From a bacterium (GTDB taxonomy: Bacteria > Bacillota > Sulfobacillia > UBA995), in the NCBI GenBank assembly GCA_031082145.1, contig JAVHLP010000009.1, positions 1-64,000 on the forward strand: 64,000 bases of DNA, read 5' to 3'. Position numbers and translations under genes: made by a program. This document shows, one piece after another, positions 35,357 to 44,463 of this stretch (within the stretch, counting starts at the first letter, position 1; each line of letters begins with the position of its first letter). The notes beneath the pieces were generated by a model that had not been told where the DNA came from, made no database searches, and saw only the letters and a list, made by a program, of their open reading frames with translations.

Positions 35357-36114
35357 TCTTCTTCGAGGTCGACGGGCTGACCAAGCGGTTCGGGGGCGTC
35401 ACCGCGGTGAACCAGATCAGCTTCCGGGTGAAGCGGGACGAGGTGGTGGGCCTGATCGGCCCCAACGGGGCCGGCAAGACCACCCTGGTCCGGCTGATCC
35501 TGGGCATCCTCCGGCCCAACGCGGGGACCGTCCGCTTCCGGGGGGAGGACATCACCCGGCTGAAGACCTGGGACATCGTGCAGCGGGGGATCGCCGGCAC
35601 CTTCCAGAACACCCGGCCCTTCCGGCGGCTGCCCATCATCGCCAACGTCATGGTCCCCTGCCTGGGTCCCCGGGCGGCGAGGCGGGGCGAGTGGGTGAAG
35701 ACGGTCGAGGCCCGGGCCATGGATGCGCTGGAGTTCGTGGGCATCTCCGACCTGGCCCGGGAGCCCGCGTCGAGGCTCTCCCACGGCGACCTCAAGCGGC
35801 TGGAGTTGGCCCGGGCCATCGCGACCGAGCCCGACCTGTTGATCCTGGACGAACCCTTCGGGGGTTTGAACCCCGCCGAGACCGAGCTCTTGGCCAAGTC
35901 GATCCGGCGGTTGCACCGCGGCGGGCGCTTCGGCCGCCTGCACAGCGAGGGAGCGGCCATGGTCATCATCGAGCACAAGCTGTCCGAGCTCATGAAGATC
36001 GTGGACCGGGTGGTGGTGATGCACTTCGGGGAGATCATCGCCGACGGGCCGCCGGCGGAGGTCGTGCGGGACCCCCGGGTGCTGGAAGCCTACATCGGCA
36101 AGGAGGTCGGCTGA
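35353..36114 (+). CDS. livG: Liv-type ABC ATPase (LivG-like), system 2
   Basis: This 253-residue protein has GPNGAGKTTLV, the LivG helical insertion, LSHGDLKRLELARAIA and LLILDEPFGGLNP. Between Walker B and the switch His lies an unusual basic segment (RRLHRGGRFGRLHSEGAA), where relatives have a short IRxLxxxGxT loop. The H-loop IIEHKLSELM follows. The gene overlaps both its neighbours and lies between the acyl-CoA synthetase and livF. Confidence 0.92.
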   Translation: MIFFEVDGLTKRFGGVTAVNQISFRVKRDEVVGLIGPNGAGKTTLVRLILGILRPNAGTVRFRGEDITRLKTWDIVQRGIAGTFQNTRPFRRLPIIANVMVPCLGPRAARRGEWVKTVEARAMDALEFVGISDLAREPASRLSHGDLKRLELARAIATEPDLLILDEPFGGLNPAETELLAKSIRRLHRGGRFGRLHSEGAAMVIIEHKLSELMKIVDRVVVMHFGEIIADGPPAEVVRDPRVLEAYIGKEVG

Positions 36115-36866
36115 TGCTCCTGGAAGTCGACCGGCTCACGGTGGCCTACGACACGGCGATGGTTCTCAACGAGGTCAGCCTCGGCGTGGAACGGGGAGAA
36201 CTGGTCAGCCTGGTGGGTCCCAACGGCGCCGGCAAGACCACCTTGCTCCGGGCCGTGAGCGGGCTCATCCGGTGGGAGCGGGCCGCCTTGCGGGGGAGCC
36301 GGCGGGGCGACATCACCCTCGAGGGCCAGGTCAGCTTCAACGGGGAGCGCATCGGCCGGCTGCCGGCGCACCAGATCGCCAGGCGGGGGCTGGTGCTGTG
36401 CCCGGAGCGGAGGCGACCCTTCGCCGAGATGACGGTCGGGGAGAACCTGCGGGCAGGCGCCTACCTGGTCAAGGACGCGGGGGAGGAACGGCGGCGGCGG
36501 GAGGTGGTCTACCACCTCTTCCCCGTCCTGCGGGACCGGGCCCGGCAGCTGGCCGGGACCCTGTCCGGGGGCGAGGGCCAGATGCTGGCCATCGGCCGGG
36601 CCTTGATGCTGGAGCCGGCCCTGCTCTGCATCGACGAGCCCTCGACGGGACTTGCCCCGCTGGTCAAGCAAGCCCTCTTCGAGCGGATCGGGGAGATCCA
36701 GGCGGCGATCGGGATCACCGTGCTCCTGGTGGAGCAGGACGTGGCCCTGGCTTTCTCCCTGTCCAGCCGCAGTTACATCCTCTCCCACGGCCGGATCGTC
36801 GGCGAAGGGGCCAGCCGGGACCTCTTGCGGGACGAGGCCGTTCGCCGGTCCTACCTCGGCCTCTAG
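36114..36866 (+). CDS. livF: Liv-type ABC ATPase (LivF-like), system 2
   Basis: This 250-residue ATPase has GPNGAGKTTLLRAVSGLI, then an Arg/Gly-rich insertion (RWERAALRGSRRGD) before EGQVSFNGERI that normal LivF proteins lack. It continues with LSGGEGQMLAIGRALM, LLCIDEPSTGLAP and a C-terminal RSYLGL. It starts at ATG 36114, overlapping the livG stop by one base. Its own stop overlaps that of the convergent livM in a TCTAGA palindrome. Confidence 0.92.
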   Translation: MLLEVDRLTVAYDTAMVLNEVSLGVERGELVSLVGPNGAGKTTLLRAVSGLIRWERAALRGSRRGDITLEGQVSFNGERIGRLPAHQIARRGLVLCPERRRPFAEMTVGENLRAGAYLVKDAGEERRRREVVYHLFPVLRDRARQLAGTLSGGEGQMLAIGRALMLEPALLCIDEPSTGLAPLVKQALFERIGEIQAAIGITVLLVEQDVALAFSLSSRSYILSHGRIVGEGASRDLLRDEAVRRSYLGL

Positions 36867-37927
36867 AGCGGGGGGGCCACTTCCTGGCGGCGGGCTAGCC
36901 GCCGGACAGCGGTGCCGCAGACTCGGCAGGCCCGCCGGGTGAAGGCGTTGCGGGCGCGGCAGCGGGGGCACTCCGGCTCCAGGCGGTGCTCGAGCCAGGG
37001 CACCAGTCCCTCCGGCATGAAGCGGAGCAGCACCAGGACCAGGAGGGCGAAGCCGAGCATGCGGATCTCCTTGACCACCCGCAGGATCTCCAAGGCCGGG
37101 TAGAGGACGAAGACCCCCACCACCGGACCGTAGATGGTGGCCGCACCGCCGAAGATGGTCCAGATGATGGCCTGGAAAGAGAAGAACATGGCCAGCAGGG
37201 AGGGCCCGGCGATGCGGAGGAAGTGCGCGTACATCCCCCCCGCCAGGCCGGCGAAGAAGCCGCTGAGGGAGAAGGCCAGCAGCTTGTAGCGGGTGGTGTT
37301 GATGCCGGAGGCCCGCACCGCCACCTCGTCCTCCCGGATGGCGTGGAAGATGATGCCCAGGCGGGACTCGGTGATCTTCCACATCGCCGTCGTCAGGACC
37401 AGCATCGCCCCCAGGGTCAGGTAGTACTCCCGGACCCGGGTCCGGCCCAGCCGGGTGAGACCGGAGACCCCCAGCTCCCCCCCGAAGAAGCTGGGAAAGG
37501 CGAAGATGAGGCCGGTCAGCATGATGGGAAAGGCCAGCGTGGCCAGGGCCAGGTAAGGCCCCTTCAGGCGCAGGCAGGGCACACCTACTAGCAAGGCCGT
37601 CAGGACCGCCGTCAGGGCCCCGGCGGGGATGGTGAGCCAGGGGGTCAGGCCCAGCTTCAGGTTAAGCAGGGCCGAGGTGTAGGCGGCGACCCCGAAGAAG
37701 AGGGCGTGCCCCAGGTTGACCTGGCCGGCGAAGCCGGACAGCAGGTCCCAGCTGGCGGCGAAGACGGCCAGCAGGCTGGCCAGGGCGGCCACCCGGAGGA
37801 GATAGGGGTCCTGGGTCAAGAGAGGCAGGAGGAGGAGGCCCAGGCAGATCAGGACGGCGGCCAGACGGGTGGGCAGCACCAGGATCTCCCCCGTCAGGTA
37901 GCGCCAGACCCACTTCACGGCCGCCAC
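36863..37927 (-). CDS. livM: Liv-type permease (LivM-like) with C-terminal zinc ribbon, system 2
   Basis: This 354-residue protein has about ten membrane helices with the LivM blocks LLSGFAGQVNLGHALFFGVAAYTSALL and FGGAATIYGPVVG. After the last helix it carries an additional cytosolic tail with CPRC-x11-CRVCG spacing, a CxxC...CxxC zinc-ribbon-like module of about 30 residues. I do not know this as a standard part of LivM. The gene converges on livF with overlapping stops and lies 2 nt behind livH. Confidence 0.9.
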   Translation of the reverse strand: MAAVKWVWRYLTGEILVLPTRLAAVLICLGLLLLPLLTQDPYLLRVAALASLLAVFAASWDLLSGFAGQVNLGHALFFGVAAYTSALLNLKLGLTPWLTIPAGALTAVLTALLVGVPCLRLKGPYLALATLAFPIMLTGLIFAFPSFFGGELGVSGLTRLGRTRVREYYLTLGAMLVLTTAMWKITESRLGIIFHAIREDEVAVRASGINTTRYKLLAFSLSGFFAGLAGGMYAHFLRIAGPSLLAMFFSFQAIIWTIFGGAATIYGPVVGVFVLYPALEILRVVKEIRMLGFALLVLVLLRFMPEGLVPWLEHRLEPECPRCRARNAFTRRACRVCGTAVRRLARRQEVAPPL

Positions 37928-37929
37928 CG

Positions 37930-38799
37930 CTATCGCTCCCCCTCGAAGAGGACCCCGAAGAGGCCCTCGGGCCGGATCAGGAGGATGGCCAGCATGAGGG
38001 TGAGGGCCAGGGCGGCCTTGAGGAAGGCCCCCTGGGGCACCAGGAAGACCACCAGCACCTCGGCCAGGGCCAGGATCACGGCGCCGATGAAGCTGCCCTT
38101 GATGCTACCCAGCCCGCCCAGGACCACCACCGCCAGGATGGTCACCATCGGCGGCTGCCACATGTGCGGCTCCAGGACGTAGATGGGCGCCACCATGACC
38201 CCCGCCACGCCGGCCAGGACCACCCCGATGACCATGGCCACCGTCGCCACCCGGGACACGTCCATGCCCATGAGGTTGGCCACCTCCCGGTCCTGGGCGG
38301 TGGCGCGGATGGCGATCCCCAGCCGGCTGTGCTGGAGCAAGGCCCACAGGCAGGTGGAGGCGACGATGACGACGGCCAGGGTCAGGAGGTACTGGTAGGT
38401 GACCCGCACTCCCAGCAACGTGGTGTAACCCGCCCAGAGGCTGGGCACGCCCCGGTAGTGGCCGCCGAAGCCCAGCAGCAGCCCTTCCTGGAACAGGATG
38501 GCGGTGGCCAGGGTGACGATGAGGACGGTGGCCTCGTGCTCGCGGAGGGGATCGATGATGAGCTTATAGACGATCGTGCCCAGGACGGCGACGATGGCCA
38601 GGGCGATGGGGATCGCCAGGTACACGTTGAGGCCCCGGGTGACCGTGAGATAGAACATGGCGAAGGCGGCGGCCATGTAGAAGGCAGTATGGGACAGGTT
38701 GATGATCCGGGCCGCCCCGAAGATCAAGGAAAACCCTACCGCCAGCAGGGCGTAGACGCCGGCGTTCATGAGCCCGGTAACCAGGATATTGGCGAGCAA
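37930..38799 (-). CDS. livH: Liv-type permease (LivH-like), system 2
   Basis: This 289-residue permease has the LivH features GVYALLAVGFSLIFGAARIINLSHTAFYM and VVLGGLGSIKGSFIGAVILALAE. It lies behind livK with a very stable hairpin in the 45-nt gap and immediately before livM. The half-operon livK-livH-livM runs toward the livG-livF half on the other strand, so two promoters are needed for one transporter. Confidence 0.93.
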   Translation of the reverse strand: MLANILVTGLMNAGVYALLAVGFSLIFGAARIINLSHTAFYMAAAFAMFYLTVTRGLNVYLAIPIALAIVAVLGTIVYKLIIDPLREHEATVLIVTLATAILFQEGLLLGFGGHYRGVPSLWAGYTTLLGVRVTYQYLLTLAVVIVASTCLWALLQHSRLGIAIRATAQDREVANLMGMDVSRVATVAMVIGVVLAGVAGVMVAPIYVLEPHMWQPPMVTILAVVVLGGLGSIKGSFIGAVILALAEVLVVFLVPQGAFLKAALALTLMLAILLIRPEGLFGVLFEGER

Positions 38800-38812
38800 C
38801 GGGAGCCTCCCC

Positions 38813-38836
38813 GGGGGGCCCCGCGAGGGGCCCCCC
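38813..38836 (-). terminator. Stable GC hairpin between livK and livH, system 2
   Basis: A perfect 10-bp stem GGGGGGCCCC / GGGGCCCCCC with a GCGA tetraloop lies in the livK-livH gap. It has no T-run. It probably lowers read-through or stabilises the livK message so that binding protein is made in excess. Confidence 0.6.
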
Positions 38837-38844
38837 GACAGACG

Positions 38845-40140
38845 TTACCTACTCATCCAGTACTGGATGACCCGTGGCGGTATGGCGTAGGGCTTGATGC
38901 CCTCGTAGTTGAGGCCCTGCCAGCCGGGGAAGGGCCACACCACGACCATCTCGCCGTCCTGCCACTGGGTCACGATGCCCGTCACGTGGGCCGGACCCCA
39001 GGTGACGTCGTGGAGGGCGTCGAAGACCAGCCGCCCGGTGGGGCCGATGACGTCGGTCTTCTCGAGTTCGGCGACAACGGCGTCGGAATCCAGCGTCCCC
39101 GCCCGCTCGATGGCCGCCACCAGGATCTCGATGGCCTGGTGGGCGCCGGCGGTGTAGGCCGGGGCTTCCCCGAACCGCTCCACGAAGGCGTTGTAGAAGG
39201 GCATGGTGGTCTCGTTGATGGAGACCCGCCCGTAGGTGTTGAGGGTCGTCTCGTAGTTGCCGTAACCCCGGGTGGCCTGCCAGAAGCCGAGCTTCTGGGC
39301 TTCCACGTTGATGCCCTGCATGACCGCCGGGATCTCCAGCTCACCCCACTGCCGGGCGCAGGTGATGCCGACCGGGCCGGAGTTGATCTGGAAGATGATA
39401 TGCGCCCCCGCCGCCTTGATGGCGGTGAGCTCGGCGGTCACGTCGGTGGCGGTGGCCGAGGGACGCCAGACGCCCACGACGTCCATGCCCAGGAGGGCCG
39501 GCAGCATCTGCTGGGCGCCGGCGATGAGGGCCTCGTTCCACTGCAGCTGCTCAGCCAGGATGGCCACCCGGAGGCGCTGCGCCCCCAGGACCTGGCGGAG
39601 GATGGCCCCCGTGTAGCCCAGCATCTCAAAGCAGATCTTGGCCAGGTCGGTGGATCGGATGGGGGTCACCCGGAACAGGTACTTGTAACGGTCATAGTTG
39701 GTGTCCACCCGGCCCACCAGGAGCTCGTTGGTGGCCGCCCCGGCGATCATGAAGATCTTCTGGTGGTCCATGGCCACCTCGGTCATGGGGAAGACCCCCT
39801 CGGTGCGGAAGCCCCCGATCAGGAAGTCCACCTTGTCCACGGTGATGGCCCGTTCCACGGCGGTCGCGGCATCCTCCGGGCTCAAGATCTCGTTGGTGTC
39901 GATCTTGACCAGCTCGATCAGCCACTTCTCGCCGCCCACCTGGACGCCCCCGGCCGCGTTGATCTCCTCCATGGCCATGGTGGCTCCCGCCCAGTGGTGC
40001 TCGCCCTGGATGAAGGCCATCGGGCCGGCGATGCCGATCTTGATGGTAGGCGGCCCCACCGCCTGCTTGCGGCACCCGGAAGCCCCGAACAAGCTCCCCA
40101 CCAGGACAGCGACTAACAGGAGACATGTCACCCTTCGCAT
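38845..40140 (-). CDS. livK: Liv-type substrate-binding lipoprotein, system 2
   Basis: This 431-residue binding protein has a lipoprotein signal ending FGASGC (Cys23). The mature part begins TIKIGIAGPMAFIQGEHHWAGATMAMEEINAAGG, characteristic of Liv-type receptors. It differs clearly from the system 1 protein in length and sequence, so a different ligand is likely. With the acyl-CoA synthetase next to the ATPase genes, a carboxylate ligand is plausible but not shown. Confidence 0.92.
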   Translation of the reverse strand: MRRVTCLLLVAVLVGSLFGASGCRKQAVGPPTIKIGIAGPMAFIQGEHHWAGATMAMEEINAAGGVQVGGEKWLIELVKIDTNEILSPEDAATAVERAITVDKVDFLIGGFRTEGVFPMTEVAMDHQKIFMIAGAATNELLVGRVDTNYDRYKYLFRVTPIRSTDLAKICFEMLGYTGAILRQVLGAQRLRVAILAEQLQWNEALIAGAQQMLPALLGMDVVGVWRPSATATDVTAELTAIKAAGAHIIFQINSGPVGITCARQWGELEIPAVMQGINVEAQKLGFWQATRGYGNYETTLNTYGRVSINETTMPFYNAFVERFGEAPAYTAGAHQAIEILVAAIERAGTLDSDAVVAELEKTDVIGPTGRLVFDALHDVTWGPAHVTGIVTQWQDGEMVVVWPFPGWQGLNYEGIKPYAIPPRVIQYWMSR

Positions 40141-40346
40141 GCCAACCCACTCCTTCTTCAGGCTCGGCTGGGTACCCGGCGACAGAGGAAAGTCCCGACA
40201 GTGGAATAGTCGGAATAGTGAATACGCCGCTGAAGCGGAAATTCCTGCTACTGATCTGCGGGCCGCTCTTCGCCACCCGCGTGTGTTGCCTTGACGGCAG
40301 GGATTTGCCGGATACCGTGAGAAATGACGGGTAGGAGGCCTGGCAG

Positions 40347-41156
40347 ATGAAGGATAAGGTCCGGCTGGCCATGGTGGTGGGAATCCTGGCCACCCTTCTG
40401 GTGGCCCCCGGCCTCTTCCCCGCCCCCGCCGGCGCCCCCGCTCCCGCCGAACCGGCGAGCCTCCCCGAGCCCGGCCCGGCAGAAGCCCCGCCCGCCGCCT
40501 GCTGCCCCCACGAGCATGAGGCCCCGGCGGGGCCGGTGAAGACCGCCTACCTGACCTTTGACGACGGGCCCAGCGAGGTAACCCTGGACATACTGGACAT
40601 CCTGGGGGACTTCGGGGTGCCGGCCACCTTCTTCGTCTGCGGCAACCACTGGGACTTCGGGAGGAACGCTTACCGCCGGATGCTGGACGAGGGCCACGCG
40701 ATAGGCAATCACAGCTACACCCATAACCTCACCCGCATCTACGCCTCGGCCGCGGCCTTCTGGGCCGACTTCGACCGCCTGCAGCATCTCCTGGAGGAGG
40801 CCACCGGGGACCGGCCGCCGATCATGCGCTTCCCCGGCGGGAGCAACAACCGGTTCGCCCGGCGGGAGCTCATGGACGAACTCCTGGCCGGCCTCGAGGA
40901 ACGGGGCATCCGCTACTTCGACTGGAACGTCTGTTCCGGCGACTCGGCCGTGCTGGGCCAGGACCCGGAGGTGATCATCCGGCGGGTGCTGGACGGGGTG
41001 CGGGGCCTGGACGAGGCGGTGATCCTCTTTCACGACAGCTATAGCCGCGCCACCACGGTCACCGCGCTGCCGGTGATCCTGGAGGCCCTGCTGGCCGATG
41101 GCTTCGCGTTCCGGACCCTCGGCCCGGACTCCACCGGCGTTCAGTTCCCCCGCTAG
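40347..41156 (+). CDS. Exported polysaccharide deacetylase (NodB fold)
   Basis: This 269-residue protein has an N-terminal signal/anchor helix, a Pro/Ala-rich linker, and a NodB domain with TFDDGP (Asp72, Asp73), HSYTH (His122, His126, the metal ligands with Asp73), RFPGGS and DWNV. This fits a metal-dependent peptidoglycan or chitin-type N-deacetylase of the PdaA/PdaC or PgdA class acting on the wall. ATG 40347 follows TAGGAGG. It stands alone between divergent livK and the DUF255 gene. Confidence 0.93.
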   Translation: MKDKVRLAMVVGILATLLVAPGLFPAPAGAPAPAEPASLPEPGPAEAPPAACCPHEHEAPAGPVKTAYLTFDDGPSEVTLDILDILGDFGVPATFFVCGNHWDFGRNAYRRMLDEGHAIGNHSYTHNLTRIYASAAAFWADFDRLQHLLEEATGDRPPIMRFPGGSNNRFARRELMDELLAGLEERGIRYFDWNVCSGDSAVLGQDPEVIIRRVLDGVRGLDEAVILFHDSYSRATTVTALPVILEALLADGFAFRTLGPDSTGVQFPR

Positions 41157-41237
41157 GCAGCCACCCCAAGGGGTGTCGGACACTCCGCGTCAGGGTATTC
41201 TGAGGGCGAGAGAACCGCCTGGTGAGGGGGAGTTGAG

Positions 41238-43274
41238 CTGAACCGGCTGGCTGGGGAGAAATCCCCCTACCTCCTGCAACATGCCCACAACCCGGTTGAC
41301 TGGTATCCCTGGGGGCCGGAAGCCCTGGAGAAGGCAAGGCGGGAAGACCGCCCCATCTTCCTCAGCATCGGCTATGCGGCCTGCCACTGGTGCCACGTCA
41401 TGGAGCGGGAGTCCTTCGAGGATGAAGAGGTGGCGGCGATCCTGAACCGGCACTACGTGCCGGTCAAGGTGGACCGGGAAGAGCGCCCGGACCTGGACCA
41501 CGTCTACATGACGGCCTGCCAAGCCCTGACCGGCCAGGGCGGCTGGCCCCTGACCGTCATCCTGGACCCCGACCACCGGCCCTTCTTCGCCGGCACCTAC
41601 TTCCCCAAGCGGAGCAAGTGGGGCAAGCCCGGCCTCCTGGACCTCCTCGAGCGAGTGGCCAAGCTGTGGCGGGAAGACCGGGAGGGCCTGCTGGAGGCGG
41701 GTGAGCGGATCACCGCGCTCCTCCAGACGCATCTGTCCCGCACCACCGGCGGCCAGATCACCGCCGACGTCATCCCCAAGGCTTACCGCCGCCTGGAGTC
41801 CCAGTTCGACCCGGAGTACGGCGGGTTCGGGCGGGCCCCCAAGTTCCCCACTCCCTCCAACCTGACCTTCCTCCTGCGGTACCACCGGCAGGCGGGCGAG
41901 GCCCGGGCCCTGGCCATGGTGGAGACCACCCTCCGGGCCATGCGGCAGGGAGGCATCTGGGACCACGTGGGCTTCGGGTTCGCCCGCTACTCGACCGACC
42001 GCCAGTGGCTGGTCCCCCACTTCGAGAAGATGCTGTACGACAACGCACTCCTGGCAACCGTCTACCTGGAGGCTTACCAGGTGACCGGCGACCGGGAGTA
42101 CGCCGGGGTGGCCAGGGATATCTTCACCTACGTGCTCCGGGACATGACCGGTCCCGAAGGTGGCTTCTACTCGTCCGAGGACGCCGACTCGGAGGGAGAG
42201 GAAGGCAAGTTCTACCTGTGGACACCCGCCGAGGTCCGGCAGGTCCTGGGCGAGGAGTTGGCCCACCTGTACTGCCGGTTCCTGGACATCACGGAGGCCG
42301 GCAACTTCGAGGGCAAGAACATCCCCAACCGCCTCCGCTCGCCCTGGCAGCCCGGCGGCGACATCGCGGGGGTCCTGGAGGGAGCGCGGGCCCGCCTCCT
42401 GGAGGCCAGGAGCCGCCGGGAGAGGCCGCTCAAGGACGACAAGGTCCTCACCGGCTGGAACGCCCTGATGGTAGTGGCCCTGGCGAGGGGCCATCGTGTG
42501 CTGAAGGATCCCTCCTACGCCCGGGCCGCCGAGCGGGCCCTTGACTTCATTGAGACCCGGCTCCGCCGCGCCGACGGGCGCCTGCTGGCCCGGTACCGGG
42601 ACGGCGAGGCCGCCTTCCCGGCCTACCTGGACGACCACGCCTTCCTGACCTGGGCCCTCCTGGAGATGTACGAGGCGGTGTTCGACCCCGCCTACCTGGA
42701 GCGGGCCCTGCAGGTCAACCAGGACACCCTGGAGCTCTTCGGCGACGACAATGGGGGCCTCTTCTTCTACGGCCAGGACGCCGAGACGCTGATCGCCCGG
42801 CCCAAGGAGCTGCAGGACGGCGCCTTGCCGGCCGGCAACTCGGTGGCCGCGTTGAACCTGTACCGGCTGGCCCGGCTGACCGGCCGGGAGGACCTGAAGG
42901 AGGCCGCCGACCGCCAGCTGGAGGCTTTCGCCGGCCAGGTGGCGGAGATCCCCGCCGCCTCGCCCCACTTCCTGATGGCCCTGCAGTTCAGCCTGGGACC
43001 GCCGATGGAGGTGGCCGTGGCCGGGAAGGGGGGCGCCCCGGACACCAAGCGGCTGCTCGATGTCCTCCAGCGGGCTTTCCTGCCCAACGCCGTCCTGGTG
43101 CTTGTGCCCGACGGGCCCGGCCGCGCCAAGCTCGAGACACTGGCCCCGTTCGTGAAGGACCTGCGCCCCCGCGACGGGCAGCCCGCCGCCTACGTGTGCG
43201 AGGATTACGCCTGCCGGGCCCCGGTCACCGAGCCGGCGGAGCTAGCCCGGGTCCTGGGCGGCCCCAGCGCCTGA
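41238..43274 (+). CDS. DUF255 thioredoxin-like/glycosidase-like protein (YyaL, SSP411 family)
   Basis: This protein of about 678 residues has an N-terminal thioredoxin-like domain with CHWC (Cys49, Cys52) and a long alpha/alpha-toroid C-terminal part ([31 protein letters not shown]-like, [13 protein letters not shown]). The family start, N-R-L[11 protein letters not shown], is encoded only from 41238, where the codon is CTG. No ATG, GTG or TTG occurs in frame between a stop at 41223 and the ATG at 41400. GGGGGAG lies 5 nt before the CTG. Using ATG 41400 would delete the active-site cysteines. The biochemical role of the family is unclear. Confidence 0.88.
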   Translation: MNRLAGEKSPYLLQHAHNPVDWYPWGPEALEKARREDRPIFLSIGYAACHWCHVMERESFEDEEVAAILNRHYVPVKVDREERPDLDHVYMTACQALTGQGGWPLTVILDPDHRPFFAGTYFPKRSKWGKPGLLDLLERVAKLWREDREGLLEAGERITALLQTHLSRTTGGQITADVIPKAYRRLESQFDPEYGGFGRAPKFPTPSNLTFLLRYHRQAGEARALAMVETTLRAMRQGGIWDHVGFGFARYSTDRQWLVPHFEKMLYDNALLATVYLEAYQVTGDREYAGVARDIFTYVLRDMTGPEGGFYSSEDADSEGEEGKFYLWTPAEVRQVLGEELAHLYCRFLDITEAGNFEGKNIPNRLRSPWQPGGDIAGVLEGARARLLEARSRRERPLKDDKVLTGWNALMVVALARGHRVLKDPSYARAAERALDFIETRLRRADGRLLARYRDGEAAFPAYLDDHAFLTWALLEMYEAVFDPAYLERALQVNQDTLELFGDDNGGLFFYGQDAETLIARPKELQDGALPAGNSVAALNLYRLARLTGREDLKEAADRQLEAFAGQVAEIPAASPHFLMALQFSLGPPMEVAVAGKGGAPDTKRLLDVLQRAFLPNAVLVLVPDGPGRAKLETLAPFVKDLRPRDGQPAAYVCEDYACRAPVTEPAELARVLGGPSA

Positions 43275-44352
43275 AGAGGTGGCCGGCCACCAGACCGGCG
43301 CCGAACCCGGCCGCCATGTTGACGGCCAGGGCCACCGCCGCCGTCACCGCTGCCAGGGCCAGCTCGCTGCCCCGGAGGCGCAGGCCAAAACGGGCCAGTT
43401 CCACTCCCACCACCAGCATCATGGCGCCGACGATGCCGGTGGGGAACACGCCGAAGATGTACGCCACCGACCCGGCCAGGAACAGGCCCAGGAATACCTC
43501 GAGGAGACCCTCCATGATATTGGCCCCCCCGGTGCGGGCGCCGAAGAAGTACTGGCCGGCCAGGCCACCCGCACCGTGACACAGGGGCATCCCCCCGAAG
43601 AAGGGGATCACCAGGTTCGCCACGCCCATGTTCAAGCCGAGCTTCTCCTCGGGGACCCGCCGGCCGGGCCAGTAACGCTCGATCAGGGCGGCGGTGGCGA
43701 TCACGGCGTTGCTCAGGGTGAGCAGCACCTGGGCGAAACCCGCCAGGACCATCCCCTGCCACACCTCGGCCAGGGTAAACCCGGTCAAGGACGGGAGCGC
43801 GAACCCCCACCGCAGGCCGGCGCACAGTTCTCCCCGGGCGGCGGCGACGCCCAGGCCGAGGCCGACCAATAGGAGGGCTGCCGGCGCCTGGCGGTTACGC
43901 CTCAAGCCCAGGATCATGCCCAGGGCCACCAGGGCCAGGGGCCAGTTGCCGAGGGCCAGGGCCAAACCCGTCCGGGCCAGGAGGAACCCGAGCGCGAGCT
44001 GCAGCCCCGCGGCAACGCCGGGCGGGGTCAGGCGGGCCAACGCCCTCACGACGCCACTCACCGAGAGCACCAGCCACACCACCCCGGCCCCGAAGGCGGC
44101 GCCATAGACCAGTGAAGGCGGCCAGCGCTGGGCGATGGCGGTGACGGCGATCACCTTCATGGGCTCCACCGGCATGGGCAGCCGGTAGATGAGCCCGGTG
44201 GCGATGTTCATGAGACCCATGGTGACCAGAAGGCCCGCCGGGTGGAGCCCACACAGGGTGACGTAGCCCACGGCCAGGGGGAAAAGAGTCCCGAGGTCGC
44301 CGAGGGAACCCGACAACTCCCGGAGGTTGAACTCAAAGTCGCCCAGCTTCAT
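43225..44352 (-). CDS. SulP-like sulfate/molybdate transporter (MOT1 type)
   Basis: This 375-residue membrane protein has about ten helices. The conserved blocks are [19 protein letters not shown] near the N-terminus, [16 protein letters not shown], and [26 protein letters not shown], the pattern of MOT1-type molybdate/sulfate transporters without a STAS domain. ATG 44352 gives MKLGDFEFN, the normal family start; the open frame further upstream crosses the island repeat. Its 3' end overlaps the convergent DUF255 gene by 50 nt. Before the island inserted, this gene probably lay directly behind dam. Confidence 0.85.
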   Translation of the reverse strand: MKLGDFEFNLRELSGSLGDLGTLFPLAVGYVTLCGLHPAGLLVTMGLMNIATGLIYRLPMPVEPMKVIAVTAIAQRWPPSLVYGAAFGAGVVWLVLSVSGVVRALARLTPPGVAAGLQLALGFLLARTGLALALGNWPLALVALGMILGLRRNRQAPAALLLVGLGLGVAAARGELCAGLRWGFALPSLTGFTLAEVWQGMVLAGFAQVLLTLSNAVIATAALIERYWPGRRVPEEKLGLNMGVANLVIPFFGGMPLCHGAGGLAGQYFFGARTGGANIMEGLLEVFLGLFLAGSVAYIFGVFPTGIVGAMMLVVGVELARFGLRLRGSELALAAVTAAVALAVNMAAGFGAGLVAGHLFRRWGRPGPGLAPPAR

Positions 44353-44411
44353 GGCGACCGCTTCGGCGCCGGCCCGGCCATACCTGCCGGTCCCCTGGAG
44401 GCACCTCAGGG

Positions 44412-44440
44412 GCCAGGATTTCCCTGGCCGGGGTGCGGTC
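44412..44440. repeat. Left direct repeat of the island (att-like)
   Basis: This copy is identical over 29 bp to 49163-49191. It contains the inverted repeat GGCCAGG-5 nt-CCTGGCC (44411-44429). Read on the minus strand it encodes DRTPAREIL, the end of the Dam protein. Confidence 0.9.
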
Positions 44441-44463
44441 TGGTATATTGGACCTGGGTGGTC

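Noticed and set aside
38164-40116. 650-codon plus-strand open frame across livH/livK of system 2
   Set aside because: His/Asp/Gly-rich translation typical of a shadow frame; the minus strand encodes recognisable LivH and LivK.
40186-40225. Short tandem GGAATAGT-like repeats between livK and the deacetylase gene
   Set aside because: Only two imperfect short units; could be chance or part of an unassigned promoter, not enough to report as an operator.
41159-41182. CACCCC-AA-GGGGTG inverted repeat after the polysaccharide deacetylase gene
   Set aside because: A two-base loop is sterically too small for a good hairpin and no T-run follows; too weak to call a terminator.
41190-42968. 592-codon open frame antisense to the DUF255 gene
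   Set aside because: Long stop-free mirror frame caused by high GC; no family pattern, while the plus strand carries CHWC and the full DUF255 sequence.
44412-44440. Repeat pair considered as a two-unit CRISPR or as IS ends
   Set aside because: Only two copies 4.75 kb apart in direct orientation, one inside an intact gene. That fits an attachment-site duplication, not a CRISPR or IS terminal inverted repeats.
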